Part shown: positions 18,406-25,410 of the stretch, in pieces | How the letters are laid out: every line of letters begins with the position of its first letter | Numbering within the stretch: the stretch's first letter is position 1 | NCBI GenBank assembly: GCA_934183325.1 | Contig: CAKPSH010000002.1 | Coordinates: 1-64,000, forward strand | Direction of reading: 5' to 3' | Length of the DNA stretch: 64,000 bases | DNA from: an uncultured Clostridia bacterium | GTDB lineage: Bacteria > Bacillota > Clostridia > TANB77 > CAG-508 | Made by a program: the position numbers and the translations under genes | The notes under the pieces: model-generated | Seen by the model: the letters and a program-made list of their open reading frames with translations, nothing else | Told to the model about the DNA's origin: nothing | Database searches by the model: none

Positions 18406-19470
18406 TTATCTACACATATTTAAAAATCTATCAAATAAATAAGCACAATCTTGTGGTCCTGGGCAAGCTTCTGGATGAAACTGTACAGTAAATATTTTTT
18501 TGTTTTTATAGTCTAGCCCTTCTACTGTTCCATCATTAACATTTATGTAAGATACTTCTGCAATTTTAGGATTTATCGATTCTTCTTTTACATAATATCC
18601 ATGATTTTGTGATGTTATGCATATCTTTCCTGTTTTTATTTCTTTTACTGGGTGATTTGGTCCTCTATGTCCATATTTTAATTTTGCAGTACTTGCTCCT
18701 GTTGCTAATGCCATTAATTGATGTCCTAAACATATTCCCATAATTGGTACATTTGAATTATATAGTTTCTTTATATTCTCAATTGCTATTTTGCAATTTT
18801 CAGGATCACCAGGTCCATTTGATAATACTATTCCATCAAAATCTTTTTCTAGAATAGTTTCTGCGGAAATATCTTGCGGAAATGCTGTTACAGTACAATC
18901 TCTTTCTGTAAGTGATCTTATAATATTTTGTTTGCATCCAAAATCAACAAGAGCTATTTTTGTTTTGCCTTCACCAAATTCTCGAATATGTTTATTTGAT
19001 ACTTCTCCTACAACATTTGGAAACGTATATTCCTTTATTTCAGCTAATATCTTATCCATATCTGTAATGTCAGATACTAGTTTTCCTCTCATGGTTCCAT
19101 TATCTCTTAGCATTTTTGTTAATTTTCTTGTATTAATATCTTTTAATCCAGGAATATCATTTTCCTTTAAATAACTGTCTAAATCTGTTTCTGTTCTAAA
19201 ATTACTAGCAACTTCAGCGAGTTCATGAATGAATAATGCTTTTATCCAAATTTTTCTTGATTCAACATCACTGGTTATTATTCCATAATTTCCAATTAAT
19301 GGATATGTTAAAGTAACACCTTGTCCAGCATAAGATGGATCTGTAAATATTTCCAAATATCCTGTCATTGATGTATTAAAAACTACTTCACATATAGTAT
19401 CCTTTACTGCACCTATTCTTTTTCCTTCAAATATTTCTCCATTTTCTAAAATCAAATAACCTTTTTCCAT
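18406..19470 (-). CDS. carA: Carbamoyl-phosphate synthase small subunit (glutaminase)
   Basis: A 354-residue class I glutamine amidotransferase that supplies ammonia to CarB. The N-terminal CarA domain (GYLILENGEIFEG) is followed by the glutaminase: nucleophile Cys247 in GICLGHQ and the His-Glu pair in QFHPEACPGP near residue 335. A hairpin ending in T7 stands between tsf and carA, so transcription is probably partly independent of the ribosomal genes. I saw no clear PyrR-binding attenuator in the 50-nt leader. Confidence 0.97.
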   Translation of the reverse strand: MEKGYLILENGEIFEGKRIGAVKDTICEVVFNTSMTGYLEIFTDPSYAGQGVTLTYPLIGNYGIITSDVESRKIWIKALFIHELAEVASNFRTETDLDSYLKENDIPGLKDINTRKLTKMLRDNGTMRGKLVSDITDMDKILAEIKEYTFPNVVGEVSNKHIREFGEGKTKIALVDFGCKQNIIRSLTERDCTVTAFPQDISAETILEKDFDGIVLSNGPGDPENCKIAIENIKKLYNSNVPIMGICLGHQLMALATGASTAKLKYGHRGPNHPVKEIKTGKICITSQNHGYYVKEESINPKIAEVSYINVNDGTVEGLDYKNKKIFTVQFHPEACPGPQDCAYLFDRFLNMCR

Positions 19471-19523
19471 TTTTTTATCCTTTCTATTTATTTTTACTTT
19501 ATTGTTCTTTACATAAATTGTTA

Positions 19524-19552
19524 CAAAAAAAGAAGAGTATCACTACTCTTCT
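19524..19552 (-). terminator. Terminator between tsf and carA
   Basis: AGAAGAGTA/TACTCTTCT with a 4-nt loop, followed on the minus strand by T7. It directly follows the tsf stop. Confidence 0.85.
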
Positions 19553-19557
19553 AAATA

Positions 19558-20451
19558 TTAATTATTCAATTGTTTTTGAACTTCTTCTGCAAAATTTTCT
19601 TCTAGTTTTTCAATTCCTTCACCTTTTTCAAATCTTGCAAACTCTAATACACTTGCTTTTTTAGAAGCAAGTAAATCTTTTATTTTCATATCAGGATTCT
19701 TAACAAATGCTTGTTCAACTAAACAAATTTCTTCATAGAATTTTCCTAATCTTCCTTGAACTATTTTCTCAGCTATAGCTTCTGGTTTTCCTTCATTCAT
19801 AGCTTGTGCTTTTAAGATTTCCATTTCTTTGTTTAATCTTTCAGCTGGAACATCTTCTTTATTTATATATTCAGGTTTAGCTGCAGCAATTTGCATACAA
19901 ACATCTTTTGCTAATTCTTCATCAGCATTTTCCATAGAAACCAATACACCAATTTTTCCATCACCATGTATATATTTTTCAACAATACCGTTTGATGTAA
20001 ATCTAGCAAATCTTCTAATAGAAAGATTTTCACCAATTTTAGCTATTTTTTCTGTTAATACATCTTTAACTGTTTTTGATGAATCAGAAATTGAAGGTTG
20101 TTGTAATAATTCTTCAACATCCTTTGGATTGTTTTCAACTATTTGTTTTGCAACATCTTCTGCAAATCCTTTGAATTCTGCGTTCTTAGCAACGAAATCT
20201 GTTTCAGCATTAACTTCAACAACTGCTCCTACTTTTTTATCTTCTGAAATATATGTTGTAACAATTCCTTCGGCTGCCACTCTGTCAGCTTTTTTAGCTG
20301 CTTTTGTGATTCCTCTTTCACGTAATAATTCCATTGCTTTTTCCATATCTCCATTAGTTTCTGTTAAAACTTTCTTGCATTCCATCATTCCTGCATCTGT
20401 CTTTTTTCTTAATTCCATTACTTGTGCTGCTGTTATTGCCAATTTAATCAT
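19558..20451 (-). CDS. tsf: Elongation factor Ts
   Basis: A 297-residue EF-Ts, the nucleotide exchange factor for EF-Tu. The N-terminal UBA-like domain (AAQVMELRKKTDAGMMECKKVL) with the conserved TDAGMMECKK is followed by the core domain (EVNAETDFVAKN). The length is normal. It pairs with rpsB upstream (72-nt gap with a hairpin). An alternative start two codons further in (MKLA-type) is possible because the first residues, MIKLAITA, precede the conserved part closely. Confidence 0.97.
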   Translation of the reverse strand: MIKLAITAAQVMELRKKTDAGMMECKKVLTETNGDMEKAMELLRERGITKAAKKADRVAAEGIVTTYISEDKKVGAVVEVNAETDFVAKNAEFKGFAEDVAKQIVENNPKDVEELLQQPSISDSSKTVKDVLTEKIAKIGENLSIRRFARFTSNGIVEKYIHGDGKIGVLVSMENADEELAKDVCMQIAAAKPEYINKEDVPAERLNKEMEILKAQAMNEGKPEAIAEKIVQGRLGKFYEEICLVEQAFVKNPDMKIKDLLASKKASVLEFARFEKGEGIEKLEENFAEEVQKQLNN

Positions 20452-20478
20452 CCTTTCTTTTATTTATTTTTAAAATAT

Positions 20479-20501
20479 GGGACGACATTATAGTTCGTCC
20501 C
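20479..20501 (-). other. rpsB-tsf intergenic hairpin
   Basis: GGGACGA/TCGTCCC around a 9-nt loop, with a weak T-rich follow-on. It may attenuate or process the transcript between rpsB and tsf. Confidence 0.55.
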
Positions 20502-20523
20502 TATCTAAGTTCCATTGTATTTA

Positions 20524-21303
20524 TTATTCTGTAACTTCTTCACTATTTGCAACAACTTCTTCTATGCTTTCATCAGCTTTTTCTGTTTCACTTGCAAATA
20601 AGTTTTCTGTTCCAACTACTTCACCTTGTTTAGCTTCGATAACAGCATTAGCCATAACTGTTGCTATTAATTTTACTGAACGTATAGCGTCATCATTTCC
20701 TGGTATTGGATAATCAACGTCTTCTGGTGAACAGTTTGTATCAACTATACCAACAACTGGTATGTTTAATTTCTTAGCTTCTAAGATTGCTGTTCTTTCT
20801 TTATTTGGATCAACTATGAATATTACACCTGGTAATTCATTCATTTCTTTTATTCCACCAAGATTTTTTTCAAGTTTTTCCATTTCTTTCTTTAATAAAA
20901 TAACTTCTTTTTTAGGTAAAACATCAAATGTTCCATCTTCTTGCATTTTTTCTAGGTCTTTTAATCTTTGTACTCTTGTTTTAATTGTATCAAAGTTTGT
21001 TAACATTCCACCTAACCATCTTTGATCAACATAGTACATATCGCACATTAATGCTGCTTCTTTCATACATTCTTGTGCTTGTTTTTTTGTTCCAACAAAT
21101 AGAACTGTTTTTCCTTCTTCAACTTGTGATCTTATGAATTCATAAGCCTCATCAATTTTTTTAGATGTCTTTTGTAAATCGATAATATGGATACCATTTC
21201 TAGCTTGATAAATATATTCAGCCATTTTAGGATTCCATCTTCTTGTTTGATGTCCGAAATGAACACCAGCTTCAAGTAATTGTTTCATTGCAACTACTGC
21301 CAT
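20524..21303 (-). CDS. rpsB: 30S ribosomal protein S2
   Basis: A 259-residue S2 with the family signatures [22 protein letters not shown] (residues 6-27), GTKKQAQE and [35 protein letters not shown] Glu-rich tail ([10 protein letters not shown]) follows, common in clostridial S2. GGAGG precedes the ATG. It heads the cluster, with a ~110-nt leader. That leader is where S2 autoregulation is known in bacteria, but I could not identify a specific motif. Confidence 0.98.
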   Translation of the reverse strand: MAVVAMKQLLEAGVHFGHQTRRWNPKMAEYIYQARNGIHIIDLQKTSKKIDEAYEFIRSQVEEGKTVLFVGTKKQAQECMKEAALMCDMYYVDQRWLGGMLTNFDTIKTRVQRLKDLEKMQEDGTFDVLPKKEVILLKKEMEKLEKNLGGIKEMNELPGVIFIVDPNKERTAILEAKKLNIPVVGIVDTNCSPEDVDYPIPGNDDAIRSVKLIATVMANAVIEAKQGEVVGTENLFASETEKADESIEEVVANSEEVTE

Positions 21304-21414
21304 TTTAAATTCCTCCTTTTAGTTTTGCTTCCATAAAATTTCAAACACTTACACAAACTTATTTCTAAGCACCTATATAAGCTAATTCTATGTGCATATT
21401 TTTTAACCTTATGT

Positions 21415-21444
21415 ATTATAGCATATAAGATGCTCACAATGCAA
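21415..21444 (-). promoter_or_regulatory. Promoter of rpsB-tsf
   Basis: On the minus strand: -35 TTGCAT (21439-21444), an 18-nt spacer ending ATGC and -10 TATAAT (21415-21420). Confidence 0.75.
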
Positions 21445-21471
21445 TAGTTTTTTCAATTTTTTCCATATTTG

Positions 21472-21500
21472 TTGACTTATCTAGTTTTTAGTCGTATAAT
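21472..21500 (+). promoter_or_regulatory. Promoter of stand-alone unit 3
   Basis: -35 TTGACT (21472-21477), a 17-nt spacer and -10 TATAAT (21495-21500). It diverges from the rpsB promoter. Confidence 0.85.
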
Positions 21501-21555
21501 TAAATTTAGTTTACCGCAAAGAAACACAATACAAACATTAAAAGGAGGAGCTATT

Positions 21556-21681
21556 ATGGCTATTTTCTCAAAGGCAGTCAAATTTTGTTTCGTTTTGGTT
21601 ATTTTATGTATGTGCGTATACGCACGTGTTTACTGTGGTCTTCAGTCCGCATTTCTTTTGATTCAGCATCATCAGAAATAA
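21556..21681 (+). CDS. Tiny single-span membrane peptide, stand-alone unit 3
   Basis: A 41-residue peptide starting MAIFSKAVKF. AAAGGAGGAG lies 5 nt before the ATG, one of the strongest ribosome binding sites here. Residues ~8-24 (KFCFVLVILCMCVYARV) form one hydrophobic, Cys-rich span; the tail ends QHHQK. It could be a membrane-inserted regulatory or toxin-like peptide. I recognise no family and see no antitoxin partner. It has its own promoter and terminator, and the middle of the gene (TGTGCGTATACGCACGTG) is richer in G+C than its surroundings. Confidence 0.65.
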   Translation: MAIFSKAVKFCFVLVILCMCVYARVYCGLQSAFLLIQHHQK

Positions 21682-21698
21682 CCTTTTCTTGTGTTTCT

Positions 21699-21728
21699 GG
21701 GGGCAGGTTTTCCTGTCCCCTCTTTTTT
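21699..21728 (+). terminator. Terminator of unit 3
   Basis: GGGGCAGG/CCTGTCCCC with a TTTT loop, followed by TCTTTTTT. The T-tract merges directly into a palindromic repeat element. Confidence 0.9.
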
Positions 21729-21843
21729 ATATTCTTAGGAAAGTCATCTATGAAATAGTGAGTTTTCTTAAAAGATAATTATGGAAGAATAACATTTTCT
21801 TATGTGCCTTTGGCACTTAGAAAATGTTATTCTTGTTTTTTAT
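21723..21843 (+). repeat. Palindromic repeat, long form (copy R1)
   Basis: Shares ~120 nt with 45863-45983. The first hairpin has arms TTCTTAGGAAA/TTTTCTTAAAA around a CTATGAAATAG core. The second is a perfect 16-bp stem (21785-21800 with 21819-21834), topped by GTGCC-TTT-GGCAC, and ends CTTGTTTTTTAT. It lies just downstream of the cation transporter gene on the other strand. Confidence 0.9.
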
Positions 21844-21847
21844 CGTT

Positions 21848-22708
21848 TTATATCGGATTCACATGTATTATTGTTAGATAAATCTCTTCTATTTTATTAT
21901 CTATTTCTTTTTCTAATTTATTAGCTATCTCATGACTTTCAAATGTTGACAAATTTCCATCCACATATATTGTAAACGATATTTGATATTTATATCCCAC
22001 CGGAGTCGAATTAAAATGTTGAATCTTTTTAACTTCTGGATGCATTTTTATTATGTCCAAAACCTTTTGCTTATCTTCTTCGCTAATGGCCTTATCCATC
22101 AGAACATCATAGCTTTCTAAAAATAATTTAGCCCCTGTAATAAAAATCCATATTGAAATTCCTAATCCAACAACTCCATCAAACCAAAATATTCCTTTTA
22201 AACTTAATAATGCAGCAATTAAGTTGAAAGCTGTAACAAAACAATCATTTATATGATCTTTAGAATTAGCCTTTATTAACAAATTATCATATTTATTAGA
22301 CAAATAATTTGTATATAAATATAAACACATCTTTATGAATATAGTTATTATACAAACTAATATTAATATCCAAGAAAATTCATATTCAGCGCCATTGATT
22401 AATGAATCTAATGCACTCATAAATAATTTAATAGCCACTACCATCATCGATACGCTAATTAACATTGAAAATATGTATTCGGCTTTCCCGTGTCCTAAAT
22501 TATGTGACTCATCACTTGGTTTACTTGCTATTTTGTTTCCTATATATGTCATAAATGATGAAAAAATATCTCCTGCACTATTTACGCTGTCTGCTATCAT
22601 AGCTTGACTATTGGTTATAAGTCCTATATATGTTTTTATAATTAGTAGAAATATATTACCAACAATTCCTAAAATGCTTGCTTTTTTTACGGCATTATAT
22701 CTATCCAT
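21848..22708 (-). CDS. Cation diffusion facilitator (CDF) metal/H+ antiporter
   Basis: A 286-residue CDF transporter exporting divalent metals (Zn, Fe, Mn, Co or Cd). It has six membrane segments. Metal-site residues appear in helix 2 (IADSVNSAGD) and helix 5 (KDHINDCFVTA), with the loop motif HNLGHGKAEY. A cytoplasmic C-terminal domain (residues ~205-286) carries HPEVKKIQHF. The metal cannot be assigned. Monocistronic; a repeat element forms its 3' boundary. Confidence 0.93.
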   Translation of the reverse strand: MDRYNAVKKASILGIVGNIFLLIIKTYIGLITNSQAMIADSVNSAGDIFSSFMTYIGNKIASKPSDESHNLGHGKAEYIFSMLISVSMMVVAIKLFMSALDSLINGAEYEFSWILILVCIITIFIKMCLYLYTNYLSNKYDNLLIKANSKDHINDCFVTAFNLIAALLSLKGIFWFDGVVGLGISIWIFITGAKLFLESYDVLMDKAISEEDKQKVLDIIKMHPEVKKIQHFNSTPVGYKYQISFTIYVDGNLSTFESHEIANKLEKEIDNKIEEIYLTIIHVNPI

Positions 22709-22911
22709 AATACTTGTAGCCCCTTTATCAAAATTATATCATATTTTTTATTAAATCATGCTTTTTTATTCTTGTAACCTTTATTCAAAGTCAAATTATA
22801 TATTAATAAATAGATTTTTACAATATTAATTTTCAATTTCTCTATACATTGTTTTTTTATTGTGATATTATTATCACTATAAAAAAATTCAAATATAAAG
22901 GAGATTCTAAA

Positions 22912-24210
22912 ATGTTTTCAGAAATATTAATTCTAGTAATATTAATTTTATTAAATGCCTTTTTTGCTTCTGCGGAAATTGCTTTCATTTCTTTAAACGA
23001 AGCTAAAATTGAAAAGCAAGCTAAAGAAGGAAATAAAAAAGCAAAAAATATTCAATCTATGTTAAAAGATCCAAGTAAATTTCTAGCTACTATTCAAATA
23101 GGAATAACACTTGCTGGTTTCCTTTCAAGTGCATTTGCATCAGATTCTTTTGCTAGTATTTTAGCACCTGCTTTAAATAATATATTTCCAAATATAAGTC
23201 TGGCTGTATGGACTAAAATTTCAATTATTATAATTACACTTATTCTTTCATATTTTACATTAATATTTGGTGAACTTGTTCCAAAGAGAATTGCTATGAA
23301 ACACTATGAAAAAATTTCTTTTGCAACAATTGGTATTATAAGAACAATTTCTTTTATCACTTTACCTTTTGTCAAATTTCTAACATTGTCTACAAATGTA
23401 GTTTCAAAATTATTTGGTGTTTCTGGTGATGATGAAGAAACAGTTACAGAAGAAGAAATTAGAATGATGGTTGACGTTGGTGAGGAAAAAGGTACTATTG
23501 ATAAGGAAGAAAAAGAAATGATTAACAATGTTTTTGAATTTGATGATAAAACAGTTTCAGAAATAATGATTCCAAGAACTGAAATTTTTGCTGTTGATAT
23601 TAATTCTTCTATTTCAGATGTAATTGAAGATCTGTCTGAAGATTATAGGTATAGTAAAATTCCTGTTTATGACAATAGTATTGATGAAATAAAAGGTATT
23701 GTTTATATAAAGGATATTCTAATATCTCAAAAAAATAAAAACACAAAAATAAAAGGTTTAGTAAAAAAAGCATATTTTGTATCAGAAGCAAAACCTGTAA
23801 ATGAACTATTTGATGAATTAAGAAAAAATAAAAAACAAATAGCAATCGTAGTTGATGAATATGGTGGTACTGCGGGCTTAGTTACAATCGAAGATATTCT
23901 TGAAGAAATTGTTGGAGAAATTTACGATGAATATGATGAAGTAATAGAAAAATATACAAAATTAGATGAAAACACTTTTGTTTTTGATGGTAGCATTGCT
24001 CTTTATGAAGTTGAAAAACTATTAAATATAAAAATACCTGATAGTGATTATGAGACCTTATCTGGATATTTAATTGAAGTTCTTGGTAGAATACCTGCAG
24101 AAAATGAAAAGCCAATTATTGAAACTGAGAAAATAACTTATAAAGTTGAGAAATGCAAAGACAAACGAATTTTGAAAGTTAAAGCATGCAAAAATAATGA
24201 AGTGGTATAA
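22912..24210 (+). CDS. CorC/HlyC family protein (CNNM + CBS pair)
   Basis: A 432-residue protein from the ATG at 22912, which follows AAAGGAG; upstream in-frame ATGs have no such site. Domain order: a CNNM/DUF21 membrane domain with four hydrophobic segments (residues 1-190), a linker with EEEIRMMVDVGEEKG, two CBS domains (MIPRTEIFAVD near 222 to ~345) and a CorC_HlyC domain (near 355-430). The family is linked to Mg2+/Co2+ efflux and, historically, to haemolysis. It is the only large plus-strand gene here. A GTGATA-TTAT-TATCAC hairpin (22862-22877) lies in its leader. Confidence 0.92.
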   Translation: MFSEILILVILILLNAFFASAEIAFISLNEAKIEKQAKEGNKKAKNIQSMLKDPSKFLATIQIGITLAGFLSSAFASDSFASILAPALNNIFPNISLAVWTKISIIIITLILSYFTLIFGELVPKRIAMKHYEKISFATIGIIRTISFITLPFVKFLTLSTNVVSKLFGVSGDDEETVTEEEIRMMVDVGEEKGTIDKEEKEMINNVFEFDDKTVSEIMIPRTEIFAVDINSSISDVIEDLSEDYRYSKIPVYDNSIDEIKGIVYIKDILISQKNKNTKIKGLVKKAYFVSEAKPVNELFDELRKNKKQIAIVVDEYGGTAGLVTIEDILEEIVGEIYDEYDEVIEKYTKLDENTFVFDGSIALYEVEKLLNIKIPDSDYETLSGYLIEVLGRIPAENEKPIIETEKITYKVEKCKDKRILKVKACKNNEVV

Positions 24211-24232
24211 ATGTAAAATTTTTACATTTATA

Positions 24233-24261
24233 TTGCTTTTTATGTAAATTTATGCTATAAT
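24233..24261 (+). promoter_or_regulatory. Promoter of stand-alone unit 4
   Basis: -35 TTGCTT (24233-24238), a 17-nt spacer ending ATGC and -10 TATAAT (24256-24261). Confidence 0.8.
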
Positions 24262-24272
24262 ATAATCTCCGA

Positions 24273-24287
24273 ACCGTTATAAACGGT
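24273..24287 (+). other. 5'-terminal hairpin of unit 4
   Basis: ACCGTT-ATA-AACGGT, starting about 5 nt after the predicted transcription start. Confidence 0.65.
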
Positions 24288-24316
24288 ATTTACCTGTAAA
24301 AAGAAAGGATTAGTAA

Positions 24317-24703
24317 ATGGGTAAACACAAGAAGAAAAACAAGGTTGACTATTCAAGCATCAATACCTTTGATGATTTAATCAGCCTCAGCATTTCCGTT
24401 CCCCATAGAGGTATTGCAGTTGAAAGTGAGTCTATTGATGGCGCACATCTTCTCACTTCTGGTGGCAAGATGTCTTATACCTGCAGTACTTCCTCTGGTG
24501 TCATCGAATTCATCGATGAACATCGGCATCACTATGTGCTTCCTATCTTTGATAATTTTTCAAATGTGATGGAAGCCCTTGGGTTCAAACGTGATGACTC
24601 TTGTTCTCTTCAGCCTCTTTCTTCTCACTGGGCACTGCCTATCGAAAGGAAAACCAGAAAGCGCTGGAAAAAGCTTTGCAAAAAAGCTTTTAGAAAGTAT
24701 TAA
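24317..24703 (+). CDS. Small basic protein of unknown function, stand-alone unit 4
   Basis: A 128-residue protein with Lys-rich ends (MGKHKKKNK; RKTRKRWKKLCKKAFRKY) around a mixed domain (TFDDLISLSISVPHRG ... GVIEFIDEHRHHYVLPIFDNF). AAAGGA precedes the ATG. No signal or membrane span. The basic ends suggest nucleic-acid or ribosome contact, but I recognise no family. It shares a short LLTSGGK stretch with LLTSGGQ of unit 2, possibly by chance. Codon use is rich in C-ending codons and includes a CGG, unlike the flanking genes. Own promoter, 5' hairpin and strong terminator. Confidence 0.7.
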   Translation: MGKHKKKNKVDYSSINTFDDLISLSISVPHRGIAVESESIDGAHLLTSGGKMSYTCSTSSGVIEFIDEHRHHYVLPIFDNFSNVMEALGFKRDDSCSLQPLSSHWALPIERKTRKRWKKLCKKAFRKY

Positions 24704-24740
24704 CCTTTCCTATCAAACATGTTAGTTTGACAGTACAGCT

Positions 24741-24779
24741 CACAAGCTCCACCAATACAATGGTGGAGCTTGTGTTTTT
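24741..24779 (+). terminator. Terminator of unit 4
   Basis: A 14-bp stem, CACAAGCTCCACCA/TGGTGGAGCTTGTG, with a 6-nt loop followed by TTTTT. It is also positioned to end the converging gene at 24778. Confidence 0.93.
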
Positions 24780-25302
24780 ATGCGTACATTTTATATGGTC
24801 CGCTATAAATCTCATGAAGCTTATTTACTTTTTCAAAATCTTTTGGTTCTATGCAACAAATTTTTTTCTTAAATTTATAAATTTTTGCTCTTTGTAAAAT
24901 TGAAGCCACAAAATAACTACAAACATATCTATTTTTAAAAGCCAAGGGTATTCCAAAAAATCTTAATATTATTCCTCTTATATCATATTTATACACTTCT
25001 TTGTGTTTTTCCATATTTTTAATAATGTGCCATGCATTATAATACTGTTCGTCTGTTACATTTATTTCATATATTTTACATTCAGTTTTATTAAATTTTC
25101 TAAAAAATTTTCCGTTTTTATATTCTTTAACAAAACCAGCATCTAATACCGAGTTAATATTTTTTCTGCCAAAACTATATGTCATATTGCAATTTCTTTC
25201 AAAAGATATTGCAACATGACTATATTTATACCTAGTAGCTAATCTTATTATTCTTGCAGGTATTGTATTAGTGTGCATTAAAATAATATAAATTTTTTTC
25301 AT
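24778..25302 (-). CDS. Permuted papain-like (YiiX/NlpC-P60 superfamily) hydrolase
   Basis: A 174-residue protein. The pattern IPARIIRLATRYKYSHVAIS near residue 16 carries the His of permuted papain-like (YiiX/YebB) enzymes, and RYVCSYFVASIL near 125 carries the Cys; in permuted members His precedes or Cys follows as here. The family includes amidases or thioesterases acting on lipids or cell-wall peptides. No clear signal peptide, though the first residues are hydrophobic. AGGAG lies before the ATG. Monocistronic. The fold assignment is moderately sure and the substrate unknown. Confidence 0.75.
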   Translation of the reverse strand: MKKIYIILMHTNTIPARIIRLATRYKYSHVAISFERNCNMTYSFGRKNINSVLDAGFVKEYKNGKFFRKFNKTECKIYEINVTDEQYYNAWHIIKNMEKHKEVYKYDIRGIILRFFGIPLAFKNRYVCSYFVASILQRAKIYKFKKKICCIEPKDFEKVNKLHEIYSGPYKMYA

Positions 25303-25410
25303 TTTTTCTCCTATTTAAATTTCCTATATAACTATATTTTTATTTTTTTATTTTATACATTATAAATTTTACTACTAGAATAATAAATATGTCAACATGC
25401 TATTATTTTT

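Noticed and set aside
19471..19523. PyrR attenuator or arginine-type control before carA
   Set aside because: The leader is ~50 nt and no anti-antiterminator or binding loop is recognisable.
22862..22877. GTGATA-TTAT-TATCAC as a regulator operator before the CorC/HlyC-like gene
   Set aside because: A short perfect palindrome in very AT-rich sequence; no second site and no known regulator to support it.
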